From positions 1 through 33,982 of the forward strand of contig JAFGSX010000130.1 in the NCBI GenBank assembly GCA_016934455.1: a stretch of DNA of 33,982 nucleotides. Direction: 5' to 3'. Shown piece after piece: positions 7,837-17,564 of this stretch (its first letter is position 1; every line of letters starts with the position of its first letter). Position numbers and translations under genes: made by a program. The notes below the pieces were generated by a model that made no database searches, was not told the DNA's origin, and was given only the letters and a program-made list of their open reading frames with translations. The DNA comes from Deltaproteobacteria bacterium. Its GTDB lineage: Bacteria > Myxococcota > JACRCW01 > JAFGSX01.

Positions 7837-9114
7837 TCAGTTGACGGACTCGAGGATCAAGGCGATTCCCTGCCCGCCGCCGATGCACATGGTGACCAGG
7901 CCGTAGCGCTTCTTGGTGCGGCGCAGGGCGTAGGCGCAGGTCAGGGTGAGGACGGCGCCGGTGGCCCCGAGCGGGTGGCCGAGCGCGATGGCGTTGCCCA
8001 TCTGGTTTATCTTCTCCGGGTCGATGCCCATCTCGGCGAAGTCCTTGATGCAGGCCAGCGCCTGCGGCGCGAAGGCCTCGTTGAGCTCGATCCAGTCGAG
8101 GTCCTGCCCCTTGAGGCCGGCGTTCTCGAGGGCCAGCCGGGTGGACGGCACCGGGCCCCAGCCCATGATCTGCGGGTCGCACGACGCCACGCCCATGCCG
8201 GCCAGGCGCACCAGCGGCTTGCAGTTGTGCTTCTTGACGTCGCTCTCCTTGCCGATGACCATGGCCGCGGCGCCATCTACCACCGCGCTGGCGTTGCCGG
8301 CGGTGACGATGCCGCCCGGCTCGAAGGCCGGCCGCAGCCTGGCCATCTTCTTCAGGTTGACGTCCTCCAGGATGTGGGTGTCGTACTTGACCTCGATGGG
8401 CGCCTTGGCGCCGTCGACCACCACCGACACCGGCTCGATCTCCTCGTCGAACCAGCCGGCGTCGCGCGCCTTTTTGGCGTTGACCTGCGAGCGGTAGCCG
8501 AACCGGTCGGCCTCCTCGCGCGTGATCTTGTAGCGCCGCCCCAGCTCCTCGGCGGTGTTGCCCATGGCCATCTTGGCGCCCGGGTCGAACAGGCCCATGA
8601 GCAACGCGTCCTGCAGGTGTGCGCCGGGCGGCAGACCCTTGATGTCGACCGGACCGTACTTCTGGATCGCCGTGCCGACCTTCTTGCCGCGCCAGTTGAA
8701 GAGGCAAAACGGGTACTGCATGCTCTCGCCGCCGCCGACCACCATGAACGGCCGCTTCTTGTCGTGGCGCACGCCGGCCAGCATGATCTCGGAGCCGACC
8801 GCGATCGCCTCGGCGCCGCTGCCGCAGATGCGCGCCACGGTCAGCGCCGGCACGTCGTGGCCGAGGCCGCCCCGGCGCCGCATGCCCTGCGCCGCGTAGA
8901 TCGAGTCGCGGTTGGCGTGCTGTGCCATTCCCATCACGACGTGGCCGATCAATCCCTGGTCGACCGCGGTGTGCTCGAGCGCGTGCTTGATGGCCATGCC
9001 GCCGAGCTGGGTCGCGCTGAAGCGCGAGAACAGGCCCGGCTTCTGGTTGTTGACGAGGATGTCGGCGCGCGGCAAGCGCCGTCCGCCGTCGAGAATGAAG
9101 ATCGATTCGGTCAT
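7837..9114 (-). CDS. Thiolase (acetyl-CoA C-acyltransferase)
   Basis: ARICGSGAEAIAVG active-site Cys, GGGESMQ, GNAIALGHPLGATGAVLTLT, C-terminal CIGGGQGIALILE. Confidence 0.95.
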   Translation of the reverse strand: MTESIFILDGGRRLPRADILVNNQKPGLFSRFSATQLGGMAIKHALEHTAVDQGLIGHVVMGMAQHANRDSIYAAQGMRRRGGLGHDVPALTVARICGSGAEAIAVGSEIMLAGVRHDKKRPFMVVGGGESMQYPFCLFNWRGKKVGTAIQKYGPVDIKGLPPGAHLQDALLMGLFDPGAKMAMGNTAEELGRRYKITREEADRFGYRSQVNAKKARDAGWFDEEIEPVSVVVDGAKAPIEVKYDTHILEDVNLKKMARLRPAFEPGGIVTAGNASAVVDGAAAMVIGKESDVKKHNCKPLVRLAGMGVASCDPQIMGWGPVPSTRLALENAGLKGQDLDWIELNEAFAPQALACIKDFAEMGIDPEKINQMGNAIALGHPLGATGAVLTLTCAYALRRTKKRYGLVTMCIGGGQGIALILESVN

Positions 9115-9173
9115 CGTTTCCTCCGCAGCGCTGGCGTCTTCGGCCTACGGGGTGCTGTCGTATACCTTTCGGT

Positions 9174-11138
9174 TCACTCGTGCATGAAGGCCGCCGGCAC
9201 GCGCGGACCGTTGATGATGAAGTTGGCCATGCCGATCTTGTAGTCGGCGGTGGCGTGGCAGCGCGCGAAGTAGGCGGCCTCGACCTTGAGCCCGTCGGGC
9301 AGCGGCTTGCGCAGCCCGTCGCGGATGGTCTCGCACAGGATCTGGTCGATGGCCAGCGAGTGCTCGCCGATGTCGACCTCGGGCAGCTCGGCCGGAACCG
9401 GTACCGGCTCGGGGTTGACCGGTGCCAGCCTGACCTTGCCCGCGAAGTGGTCGCGCAGCAACTGCTTGGCCGCGGCCACCGGGTCGGTCGCCGGCTCGCC
9501 GTTGGCCCAGCCCCACTCGCACGCCTCCCTGGCGCCCACCGCGCGGCCGGTGCGCAGCAGATCGCTGCCGCGCTCGAAGCCGATCAGCCGCGGCAACCGC
9601 TGGGTGCCGCCGTAGCCCGGGATGATGCCGAGGTTGACCTCGGGCTGGCCCACCATCAGCTCCTTGCCGACCACCCGGCCGTGGCAGCCCATCGAGATCT
9701 CGGAGCCGCCGCCCAGCACCGGCCCGTCGACCGCCGCCACCACCGGCTTCTTCATGGTCGCGATCTGAAGGGTCACCTGCTGGCCGCGCAGGCACTTCTC
9801 CTCGGCCTCCTTGCCGTCCTTGAGCGCGGCCAGCTCGTTGATGTCGGCGCCGGCGATGGCGCCGTCGAAGCTGGTGAGCACGATGCCCTTGATCGCCGCG
9901 TCGTGGCCCAGCTCGTCGAGCGCGCTCGAAACCTCGTTCATGGTCTGGTCGTTGAGCGCGTTTTTCACCTCGGGCCGGAACAGCATGATCGTCGCGATGT
10001 CGCCGTCGCGCAGCACCTTGACGTTGCGGCGGTACCTGGCGAGCTGCTTGTCCTGGATGCTCCTGGGCACGGTGAAGCCCTTGAAGCGCGCCGCGTACTT
10101 GGTGCACAGCTCGTGGCAGCGGTCGGCGCCCAGCCGCGCCGCCAGATCGAGCAGACCCTCGCCGTAGCCCAGCGCCATGCGCGACAGCCAGTTGAAGTCG
10201 GTCGCGTCGCAGATGCCGTTGTCGACGACAAAATAGGTGCGGCCGACCAGCACCGCCAGGATGCGGTCGAGCACCTCGTTCTTGAGCGCCTCGCTGTGGC
10301 TGGGATCGCCCGGGTTCTTCTTGTCGTGCCACGGCGCGTTGGCCTGCTGGGTGAAGATCGGGGGCGGTTCGAACCACGGGCTGCCGGTCGGCGCGTCGCG
10401 CATGAGCTGCAGGCAGTGCACGTTGAGCAGGTTGCCGCGCGTCAGGTCCATGACGTTGAACGGCCCGCCGCCGCCGACGGCGTCGTTGACGATCTGGTCG
10501 ACCTGCGCCGGTGTGGCGGTGCCCTCGGCCACGATGCGCGCCGCCTCGGCGCAGTAGTTGACGAAGATGTCGTCGGCCGCGAAGCACTCGACGTCCGCGG
10601 TAATGATCGGCACCTTGCCCAGGTGCTTGAGCGTGGCCAGCATCTTCTCGGTCAGCGCCTTGTCCTCGGACGGCACCACCTCGATCGGCGGCGAGCGCCA
10701 GGCCGGGAAGAACGGGTGGTTGACGAAGCAGCGCGCCGGGTGCTTGGCCTCGGCCGCGATCTGCTTGCGCGGCAGTCCCGACGTGGCAAAGCCGATCAGG
10801 CAGTCGGGCCGCACCACCGCCTCCAGGCTCTTGAGGATCACCTTCTTGATCTTGAGGTCCTCGGTCGCCGCCTCGAGCACATAGTCGCAGTCCTTGAGAT
10901 CCTCGATCTTGAGCGTGGGGATCAGCCCCTGCTGGATGCCCCCGGCCGCCTTGGGCGCCAGCTTGCCCCTCTGCAGCGCCTTCTCGACGTAGCCCTTGGC
11001 GCGCGCCATGCCGGCTTCGAGCGCCTCGGGCTTGATGTCGTGCAGAAAGACCTTGCCGCCCTCCTTGGCGATGGCGGAGATGAATCCGTACGCCAGGTCG
11101 GGCCCGATCGACCCCGAGCCAATCACGCCGACGATCAT
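9174..11138 (-). CDS. 3-hydroxyacyl-CoA dehydrogenase (N-terminal) / enoyl-CoA hydratase (C-terminal) fusion
   Basis: N-terminal MIVGVIGSGSIGPDLAYGF Rossmann motif and CFVNHPFFPAW; C-terminal crotonase domain GAIAGADINELA, AAVDGPVLGGGSEISMGCHGRV, QPEVNLGIIPGYGGTQRLPRL. Start ATG 11138. Confidence 0.93.
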   Translation of the reverse strand: MIVGVIGSGSIGPDLAYGFISAIAKEGGKVFLHDIKPEALEAGMARAKGYVEKALQRGKLAPKAAGGIQQGLIPTLKIEDLKDCDYVLEAATEDLKIKKVILKSLEAVVRPDCLIGFATSGLPRKQIAAEAKHPARCFVNHPFFPAWRSPPIEVVPSEDKALTEKMLATLKHLGKVPIITADVECFAADDIFVNYCAEAARIVAEGTATPAQVDQIVNDAVGGGGPFNVMDLTRGNLLNVHCLQLMRDAPTGSPWFEPPPIFTQQANAPWHDKKNPGDPSHSEALKNEVLDRILAVLVGRTYFVVDNGICDATDFNWLSRMALGYGEGLLDLAARLGADRCHELCTKYAARFKGFTVPRSIQDKQLARYRRNVKVLRDGDIATIMLFRPEVKNALNDQTMNEVSSALDELGHDAAIKGIVLTSFDGAIAGADINELAALKDGKEAEEKCLRGQQVTLQIATMKKPVVAAVDGPVLGGGSEISMGCHGRVVGKELMVGQPEVNLGIIPGYGGTQRLPRLIGFERGSDLLRTGRAVGAREACEWGWANGEPATDPVAAAKQLLRDHFAGKVRLAPVNPEPVPVPAELPEVDIGEHSLAIDQILCETIRDGLRKPLPDGLKVEAAYFARCHATADYKIGMANFIINGPRVPAAFMHE

Positions 11139-11294
11139 CGACAATCTCCTTCGCTGTGTTTGCTGACGACGACAGCGGGCCGCCGCAACCCCGGCGGCAA
11201 GCCCCGTGATCACGCCTTCAACGGTCGGCGGATCATCACACACGGCGCCCGGAGTTCAAGCCAAAAGCCCGGGCTATCGCGCTTGCGGGAGTCC

Positions 11295-13052
11295 CTACAG
11301 CAAGTCGAAGGCCAGCACGCCGCCGGCCGAGTGAACGACCAGGAACTTGTCTCCGACCGGTCTGATCTCGACGATCGCGTCCTGGTAGACCAGGCCGCGC
11401 ACCGGGGTGCCGCCGGTGAACAGCCGGATCGTCTGGCCAGACTCCAGCGTGCCACCGTAGCCGTTGAGGACGGCAAAGCGATCGCTGCCCGCCGAATAGA
11501 CCGAGAAGTCCCCCATGCCGTAGTCCGGGCTCTCCGGGCAGCTCATCGGCACCTGCGGGCCGAGCTGGCCTCCGGTCCAGGTCCTGGCGTAGACGGCGAC
11601 GTCGTCCTGAGTCGTCAGCTCGTCGTACACCAGCAACACGGGATCGCCGTTGCCGGCGGCGTACTGCGGGAACATCGTGCAGTAGCCGGGGTCGTTGTTG
11701 ACGACCACCGGTGCTCCAAAGGTCTCGCCCGTGACCGTCACCAGGTTCAGGCCCGTGTCGTCGCCGCCCCAGGTCACAAGCCCGGCCTCTGAAAATGGAG
11801 AGGGCAAAAAGCGCAAGAACGGGTCGTGAAAACTGGTCAGGTCGCCGCGGTGTCCGATGGTGGCGGTGGCGCTGAGAGCTGTGCCGTTGTGGAAGGTGCC
11901 GCGAAAGTCGCCGGACCTCACCTGGTAATAGATGAAGGCCTTGTCCACGGTCGGGAAGAAGACCGCGCGCGCGCGTGCCTCGGCCTGCCTGGCAGCATCA
12001 ATGGGCTCTGCCGCGGAGAAGGCGTCTGCGTTGTACTTGATGACTTGATAGGAGTTGCTGACGTCCGTGAACAGGATCAGCCCCCAATCCGCGTGCGGCG
12101 ATGCGGCCGTGTACAACAAGCCGGTGTTGGGGAATATGGGGTTGGCGATGTTCTCCGTCATCAGCAGGGTCGATGTAGACAGCCCGCTCGCGGTGAGGGC
12201 GATGGCGCGCAATTCCCTGGTGGTCACCGTGTCATCGTGTACGTAGTACGGCATGACGGCGCGCCCGCCCGCGGTGAACTGCGGAACATACCAGTTCTCC
12301 AGCTCCCACCCGGTCGCCACGATCTGCTGGGGCGCGCTCAACGAGGTCCCGTCCCAGCTCACCACCCACATGGTCCCGGTGTAGCGCGGGGTGATCACGA
12401 AAGCGCGATCGTACTCCTTGGAACAGGCCACGAACGAGGGGGCCATGGTGAAGGACGTGGCCGGCTCGTCCTCGACCAGGACCGCCTGCTGGTAACCGCC
12501 GGCGCCGTCACCGACCGCGACGTAGTTGCGAAATCCGTCGGCGTCCGCGCCGTCGATCGCGATGATCGGCCGGCCCGAGGGACCGGCCATGCAGGTATCG
12601 ACGGCACCGCCAAAGCCGAGGGACTCGGCCGGGGCATGCAGCGTCGCCGCCGTGCCGAAAGCGGTCCCGTCGAAGACCGCGACCCCGAGCGCGGTATCCT
12701 GTTCGACCTGATAGGTCAGCAGCTTCTGGTTCGAGTCGGGTCTGCTGTACAACGCGGCGATGCCGATGATGTGCCCGCTGGTCGCGGTGGCGATGATGGT
12801 CCCTCCGGTGGCTATCTCACAGGCCGCTCCCGACGTGTCTGTCCCTCCGGCATCGGGAGTCGCCGCGTCAGCGGTCCCCGCGTCCGGCGCTGCAGCGGCA
12901 TCGGATCCGGACGCCCCATCGGTCGGTCCGCTGCCGGAGTCGTCTGGCCCCGGGTTTTCACAGTTGTCCGCGCAGCCTGCTGCCAGGAACAGCAAGGCAG
13001 CCAGCAGCCAGCATTGCGTCCTGGGGTCCAGCCCTGTTCGGTGTCGTCTCAT
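11295..13052 (-). CDS. Large predicted lipoprotein with D/A/T/P-rich linker, probable propeller-like ectodomain
   Basis: MRRHRTGLDPRTQCWLLAALLFLAAGCADNC lipobox; linker DGASGSDAAAAPDAGTADAATPDAGG; long repetitive secreted region. Confidence 0.75.
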   Translation of the reverse strand: MRRHRTGLDPRTQCWLLAALLFLAAGCADNCENPGPDDSGSGPTDGASGSDAAAAPDAGTADAATPDAGGTDTSGAACEIATGGTIIATATSGHIIGIAALYSRPDSNQKLLTYQVEQDTALGVAVFDGTAFGTAATLHAPAESLGFGGAVDTCMAGPSGRPIIAIDGADADGFRNYVAVGDGAGGYQQAVLVEDEPATSFTMAPSFVACSKEYDRAFVITPRYTGTMWVVSWDGTSLSAPQQIVATGWELENWYVPQFTAGGRAVMPYYVHDDTVTTRELRAIALTASGLSTSTLLMTENIANPIFPNTGLLYTAASPHADWGLILFTDVSNSYQVIKYNADAFSAAEPIDAARQAEARARAVFFPTVDKAFIYYQVRSGDFRGTFHNGTALSATATIGHRGDLTSFHDPFLRFLPSPFSEAGLVTWGGDDTGLNLVTVTGETFGAPVVVNNDPGYCTMFPQYAAGNGDPVLLVYDELTTQDDVAVYARTWTGGQLGPQVPMSCPESPDYGMGDFSVYSAGSDRFAVLNGYGGTLESGQTIRLFTGGTPVRGLVYQDAIVEIRPVGDKFLVVHSAGGVLAFDLL

Positions 13053-13285
13053 ATCTTTCTCCTTGGCGAGCTCGTATTGTCTGGTTGTGGAATCTCGAGT
13101 ACCACATTCTACTATTTCTTTCGTGCTGTTCCATGGTTGAGATTCGCAGCCGGGCGTATACTGCTCAGCGACGGCCAAAAGCGATCCCTGGCGTCGAACA
13201 GCGCTCGTCGTCAATATCGCGCCGGCCAACCGCAGCTTCGAGGTCGGCCGCGGTCGAAGAGATCCGTCGCCGAGGAGATGGCGGC

Positions 13286-13534
13286 ATGCAATACGATCGG
13301 GACAAGGTTGATGATATGACGCTGGCGTTGCTCTATCTGGTCACGACCAGGGAACAGGGAGGAGAGGGGGGCCGGGCCTGGAAGGGATTGCACCTGGAGA
13401 CGATGAGGCGCCTTCAGCAGAAGGGATGGATCAAGGAGACGAGCAGAAAATCGCTGTCGCTCCAGGTCACGGCAGAGGGCTTCAGGAGATCGGAGCAGCT
13501 TTTTTTCGAGCATTTCGGGAAAAACGACAAATAA
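13286..13534 (+). CDS. DUF6429 family protein
   Basis: MQYDRDKVDDMTLALLYLVTTRE...GRAWKGLHLETMRRLQQKGWI...SLSLQVTAEGFRRSEQLFFEHF fits the family pattern. Confidence 0.8.
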   Translation: MQYDRDKVDDMTLALLYLVTTREQGGEGGRAWKGLHLETMRRLQQKGWIKETSRKSLSLQVTAEGFRRSEQLFFEHFGKNDK

Positions 13535-13571
13535 CATTGGCCTGCACCGGCCACCGGGGAGGGAGGCGAGC

Positions 13572-14192
13572 ATGGACCTGGACGAGAGAGCATATCCGCT
13601 GACCGCCGGTTACCTGAGATCGCTGCCCCACGGGCTGCAGAGCTTTCCCGCGTGCAAGGTCAGGAGCTCTGTCTTCGAGGACATCAAGCAGGACTTCCCG
13701 GAGCTGGGCCAGAGGCATCCCCTGCCCCCCATCGTCCGCAACGCGATCGACGGCAACTGCGGAGAGGAGTGGATCGCCGAGGTCGTCGGAAACGCGCTGT
13801 TCATGGTCATGCGCGATTCGGTTCTCGACAGCGATGACAAGTTCATGGAGTGGCATCGCGGCAACATGAGAAGGCTGTATGGCAAACCCCTCAACCGGGC
13901 GCTGATCTACATTTTTTCGCCGACCCTGCTGATCATGGGTGCCACGAAAAGATGGAACCATTTTCACCTCGGCTCCGAGCTGGTGGCCGGGCCGGTGACC
14001 GAAGCGGATGGCCTGATGAGGGGCACGGCCAGATTTGTCAGCCCCGAAAACGTGTTCAACGAGCTCCTGCTGCGGAGACTCACCATCTCGTTCGAGGTGG
14101 CGCTCGAGGGATCGCGCGCCAGGGAACCGCAGGTGGAGTGGCAGCAGGTGAGCGCGACCGATTCTCTCTACAATGTGTCCTGGAAGAAATAG
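13572..14192 (+). CDS. Hypothetical protein, possibly related to the myxococcal TIGR02265/DUF2378 family (tentative)
   Basis: 206-aa ORF with upstream ggaggg; architecture and ...VSW terminus resemble that family by eye only. Confidence 0.6.
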   Translation: MDLDERAYPLTAGYLRSLPHGLQSFPACKVRSSVFEDIKQDFPELGQRHPLPPIVRNAIDGNCGEEWIAEVVGNALFMVMRDSVLDSDDKFMEWHRGNMRRLYGKPLNRALIYIFSPTLLIMGATKRWNHFHLGSELVAGPVTEADGLMRGTARFVSPENVFNELLLRRLTISFEVALEGSRAREPQVEWQQVSATDSLYNVSWKK

Positions 14193-14215
14193 CGGCGCGG
14201 GAAGGCAGGTCGGAC

Positions 14216-14509
14216 ATGATCATCTTGATCGGGTTGTTGATCGCCGCCTGCGCGGTGGCCCTGGTCTCCTTTGGCCTGTCGGGGCTCAAGCTGCAGAATC
14301 TGCTGGTGACCGTGCCGAAGGAAAGGCTCAAGGAGACCGGGCTCAATCTCGACATGATCGCGCTCAACATGCTGCCCAACTACCTGACCAAGATGAAGAA
14401 GCTCGGACATCCCGCGATCGAGCAGCTCGCGCGGCGGATGCAGATCGAGATGAGCGTTTTTTTCGGGATCTTCTTCGTGCTGCTGCTGTACGCGATCGTG
14501 GTCTCGTGA
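14216..14509 (+). CDS. Small membrane protein with two predicted TM helices
   Basis: MIILIGLLIAACAVALVSFGL...MSVFFGIFFVLLLYAIVVS, between co-directional genes. Confidence 0.65.
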   Translation: MIILIGLLIAACAVALVSFGLSGLKLQNLLVTVPKERLKETGLNLDMIALNMLPNYLTKMKKLGHPAIEQLARRMQIEMSVFFGIFFVLLLYAIVVS

Positions 14510-14526
14510 GCAGGGGGGCGCCGGTC

Positions 14527-15150
14527 ATGAAGAGTAAGTTCCTGGTGGCGCAGGGCAGCCTGACCGACGGCGGCGCCCTGCTGCTGGTCAACGCGGCCAA
14601 CACCAACGTCAACCTCGGCTCGGGAGTGTCGGGAGCGATCCGCGCGGCGTGCGGCCGGGGCTACCAGGATCGCATTCACGCGGCGCTGCAGGAGCGATAC
14701 GGCGGGCCCATGGAGCCGGGGCAGGTCCTGATCACCGACGCCGGCGCGCATCCGATTGCGCGCTGGGTCGCCCACGTCGCGGTGATGGACTACCGCCAGG
14801 GGTTCTCGGCGCGGTCGTTCCCGACCCCGGAGCGGCTCGAGCGCTGCTACGTCAATCTCTGGCGGGCGATCGAGACGATCGAGGAGGCGGACGAGATCTC
14901 GATCGCCGCGGTCGCGCTGGGGGCGGGGACCGGAAACGTCGGGCTGCGCAACTCGGTGGAGCGCGCTTGCGCGACGCTGGTCGAGCACCTCGAGCAGACC
15001 GAGCGCTCCCGCATCGGCGACGTCACCTTCTACGGTTACGAGTTGCCCGAGTACCTGGTCACTCTTGAGGTGGTGAGGAGCTTTTTTGAGGTCGACGCGT
15101 CGAGCGTCTCCGATGCCGCCAGGGAGTTTCTAGCGACCGGGGACGACTAG
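14527..15150 (+). CDS. Macro-domain protein
   Basis: LLLVNAANTNVNLGSGVSGAIRAACG, GQVLITDAGAHP, AVALGAGTGNVG match ADP-ribose-binding macro motifs. Confidence 0.88.
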   Translation: MKSKFLVAQGSLTDGGALLLVNAANTNVNLGSGVSGAIRAACGRGYQDRIHAALQERYGGPMEPGQVLITDAGAHPIARWVAHVAVMDYRQGFSARSFPTPERLERCYVNLWRAIETIEEADEISIAAVALGAGTGNVGLRNSVERACATLVEHLEQTERSRIGDVTFYGYELPEYLVTLEVVRSFFEVDASSVSDAAREFLATGDD

Positions 15151-15164
15151 CAGAGGGACCGACC

Positions 15165-15623
15165 ATGCAGCGAGGCGGGCACGCGCGCCGCCGGCGCGCC
15201 CGGGCCGTGATCGCCACCGGGCTGGCGGCCGTCCTGCTCGGACCGGCGTGCTCGCTCGCCCGGGAACGCGATCGCTACTGTCGAGAATCCACCGAGTCGG
15301 GATTCTGCCGGCCGGAGCGCATCGCCATCGAGCGGCTGATCGCTCGCGCCGGCGCGCACCACGGCCGGCGCGTGAAGGTCCGGGGCTACGCCCATCTCGC
15401 CGTCGACAACAGCGGCCTCTACCCGACGCAGGAGGACTGCGACGAGTGGCGGAGCCAGCGCGGCCTGTGGCTCGAGGTGCCGGCGCGCGGCGCGGACCCG
15501 CTGGACCGGATGGTCGAGGTCGAGGGCACCTTCGATCGGGCCAACCGGGGTCACCAGGGGCACTGGGCGGGAGCCATCACCCACGTCTTTCGACTGAAAC
15601 CGATCGCGGACGAGCCGCGCTGA
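15165..15623 (+). CDS. Predicted lipoprotein/exported hypothetical protein
   Basis: Arg-rich N terminus, AVIATGLAAVLLGPACS signal; 152 aa. Confidence 0.6.
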   Translation: MQRGGHARRRRARAVIATGLAAVLLGPACSLARERDRYCRESTESGFCRPERIAIERLIARAGAHHGRRVKVRGYAHLAVDNSGLYPTQEDCDEWRSQRGLWLEVPARGADPLDRMVEVEGTFDRANRGHQGHWAGAITHVFRLKPIADEPR

Positions 15624-15639
15624 GGCGGAGCACGGGCGA

Positions 15640-16194
15640 TTGGACTCACTGCCGCTGATCGGCGGACCGCCGCCCGACGCCTGGATCCTGGCGCTGCCGC
15701 TGGTGTTGCCCGGCCTCTTCCTGGCGCTGTTCCGGCGGCCGGTCCTGCGCCGCATGTCCGACCTGGTCGGCTACAGCCGGAGCGAGAGGCTATCGGCCAG
15801 TCTGGCTTCGATCGTGCAGTACCCCTTTTGGCTGATCACGATCTGGACGCCGCTGGCGGACTCGCCGGCGCTGCTGGTGGCCGGGTCCGCGCTCTACCTG
15901 GTCGGCGCCACCGCCTACTATGTCGCGATCGTCCAGTTCTCGACGATCCCGGACGGTCAGCTTCGGACGACCGGCCTCTACCGCCGGTCCCGCCATCCCA
16001 TGTATGTCTCGGCCAGCCTGGCGCTGATCGCGATCTGTCTGATCACGGCGAGCGCCCTGCTGACGGCGTGGCTCGCGGCGCTGCTCTGTTTCCAGCACGT
16101 CATGATCCGGGCCGAGGAGCGGCGCTGCGGCGACAAGTTCGGTGACGCCTACGCGGCCTACTGTCGACGCGTCCCGCGTTACCTGCTTATCTGA
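15640..16194 (+). CDS. Isoprenylcysteine carboxyl methyltransferase (ICMT/PEMT)-like membrane protein
   Basis: Multiple TM helices, LRTTGLYRRSRHPMYVS, ...RAEERRCGDKFGDAYAAYCRRVPRYL. TTG start likely. Confidence 0.87.
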   Translation: MDSLPLIGGPPPDAWILALPLVLPGLFLALFRRPVLRRMSDLVGYSRSERLSASLASIVQYPFWLITIWTPLADSPALLVAGSALYLVGATAYYVAIVQFSTIPDGQLRTTGLYRRSRHPMYVSASLALIAICLITASALLTAWLAALLCFQHVMIRAEERRCGDKFGDAYAAYCRRVPRYLLI

Positions 16195-16245
16195 CGGAGT
16201 GCGCCCGGCCCGATCGGCGGCGCGGGCGCATCGACGGAGGGGACG

Positions 16246-16902
16246 ATGGGACCGTATGTCACGACCGAGTCGCTGGCGGCCAAGACCGCGCGCTGGCTGG
16301 ACCAGATCGCGGAATTCAACTGCCACCGGATGACCCTGAATCGGTCGGGCAGCGCGCTGCTGGTCATCGACATGCAGCGTTTCTTTCTCGAGCCGGAGTC
16401 GGCGAGTTTCACCTGCGGTGGACCGGCCATCTTGCCCACGGTGAAACGCCTGATCGACGCCTTCAGGAGCCGCGGCCGACCGGTCATCTACACCCGTCAC
16501 GTGCACCATCCGCAGGGCAACGACCTGGGCATCATGGGCTGGTGGTGGCAGGACAACTGCGTCGAGGGGACGCCCGGGAGCGAGATCGCCGAGCCGCTCT
16601 CGCCGCTGCCGACCGAGAAGGTCGTGGTCAAGCATCGCTACTCGGCGTTCTTCGACACCGACCTCGAGACGGTGCTGCGCTGCCTCAAGATCGAGGATCT
16701 GGTGATCTGCGGCGTGATGACCAACATGTGCTGTGAGTCGACCGCGCGCGACGCCTATTTCCGGGACTACCGTGTCTTTTTCCCGGCCGACGCCAACGGC
16801 ACGATCAGCGAGGAGATGCAGGTCGCCAGCCTGCTCAATCTGGCTTTTGGCTTTGCCCAGGTGACGACGTCGGCGGAGGTGATCGCAGGGCTGTCGGCCT
16901 GA
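16246..16902 (+). CDS. Isochorismatase-family cysteine hydrolase (second copy in window)
   Basis: ALLVIDMQRFFLEP, KHRYSAFFDTDLETVL, ICGVMTNMCCESTARDAYFRDYRV. Confidence 0.95.
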   Translation: MGPYVTTESLAAKTARWLDQIAEFNCHRMTLNRSGSALLVIDMQRFFLEPESASFTCGGPAILPTVKRLIDAFRSRGRPVIYTRHVHHPQGNDLGIMGWWWQDNCVEGTPGSEIAEPLSPLPTEKVVVKHRYSAFFDTDLETVLRCLKIEDLVICGVMTNMCCESTARDAYFRDYRVFFPADANGTISEEMQVASLLNLAFGFAQVTTSAEVIAGLSA

Positions 16903-16999
16903 GCGGAGGGGGCTCGGCCGCTTTTCGCCTTGCCGCGCCCGGCCGGACGTGCTGGAGATGATACGGGGTGGACTTGTGCGACCGTCGCCGGAGGTCACC

Positions 17000-17551
17000 G
17001 TGAGGCGGATTTTCTGCGCAGGGCTGGTGCTGTCGGTCGCCGTCGGCTGCAACCTGAGCAAGGGCGGGCTCGACGTGCGGCTGGAGCTGCAGGGCCGCGC
17101 GATGAGGTTCGTCAATCACCAGCCGCTGCACGACGGCCGCGTGGTCAACTACGCGAGCGACGCCCCGCGCGACGCCAACGAGACCCAGTCGCTCTCGTTC
17201 AACCTCAGCCGCAAGCGGCCAGCCGAGCTGCTCGACCTGCTGGCGCAGGATCGCCGCAGCATCGCGAAGAAGATCCTGGGCAGCACCATCGAGGCCGAGG
17301 CCAGGTGCCTGGCCTACGAGGACCGCTGGGGCTCACGCAACGTGGCGTACATCGTCGTCGACCGCGACGGCGAGGTGAGCGTGGCCACCCTGTTCAACCG
17401 CAGCGCCAAGGCGTTGCCGGCCGAACGCGATCGCGAGTACGGTTGCGACCAGGCGGCCGCCACCTACGCCGAGTTGCACCGGCTGTACCAGGCCCAGCAG
17501 GCGCTGCTGAGACGGGAGATCACGGTGCCCTTCCTGGGTGCCAAGCACTGA
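17000..17551 (+). CDS. Predicted lipoprotein
   Basis: GTG start, VRRIFCAGLVLSVAVGCNLSKGG signal with Cys. Confidence 0.65.
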   Translation: MRRIFCAGLVLSVAVGCNLSKGGLDVRLELQGRAMRFVNHQPLHDGRVVNYASDAPRDANETQSLSFNLSRKRPAELLDLLAQDRRSIAKKILGSTIEAEARCLAYEDRWGSRNVAYIVVDRDGEVSVATLFNRSAKALPAERDREYGCDQAAATYAELHRLYQAQQALLRREITVPFLGAKH

Positions 17552-17564
17552 CGGAGAAAGAACA

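Noticed and set aside
9180-11792. 870-aa plus-strand ORF
   Set aside because: Antisense shadow of the HAD-ECH fusion and adjacent lipoprotein; composition is typical of high-GC shadow frames and no family motif is visible.
6243-16902. Two isochorismatase-fold hydrolases as a recent duplication
   Set aside because: The two proteins are quite divergent and the second has an N-terminal extension; only family-level similarity is evident.
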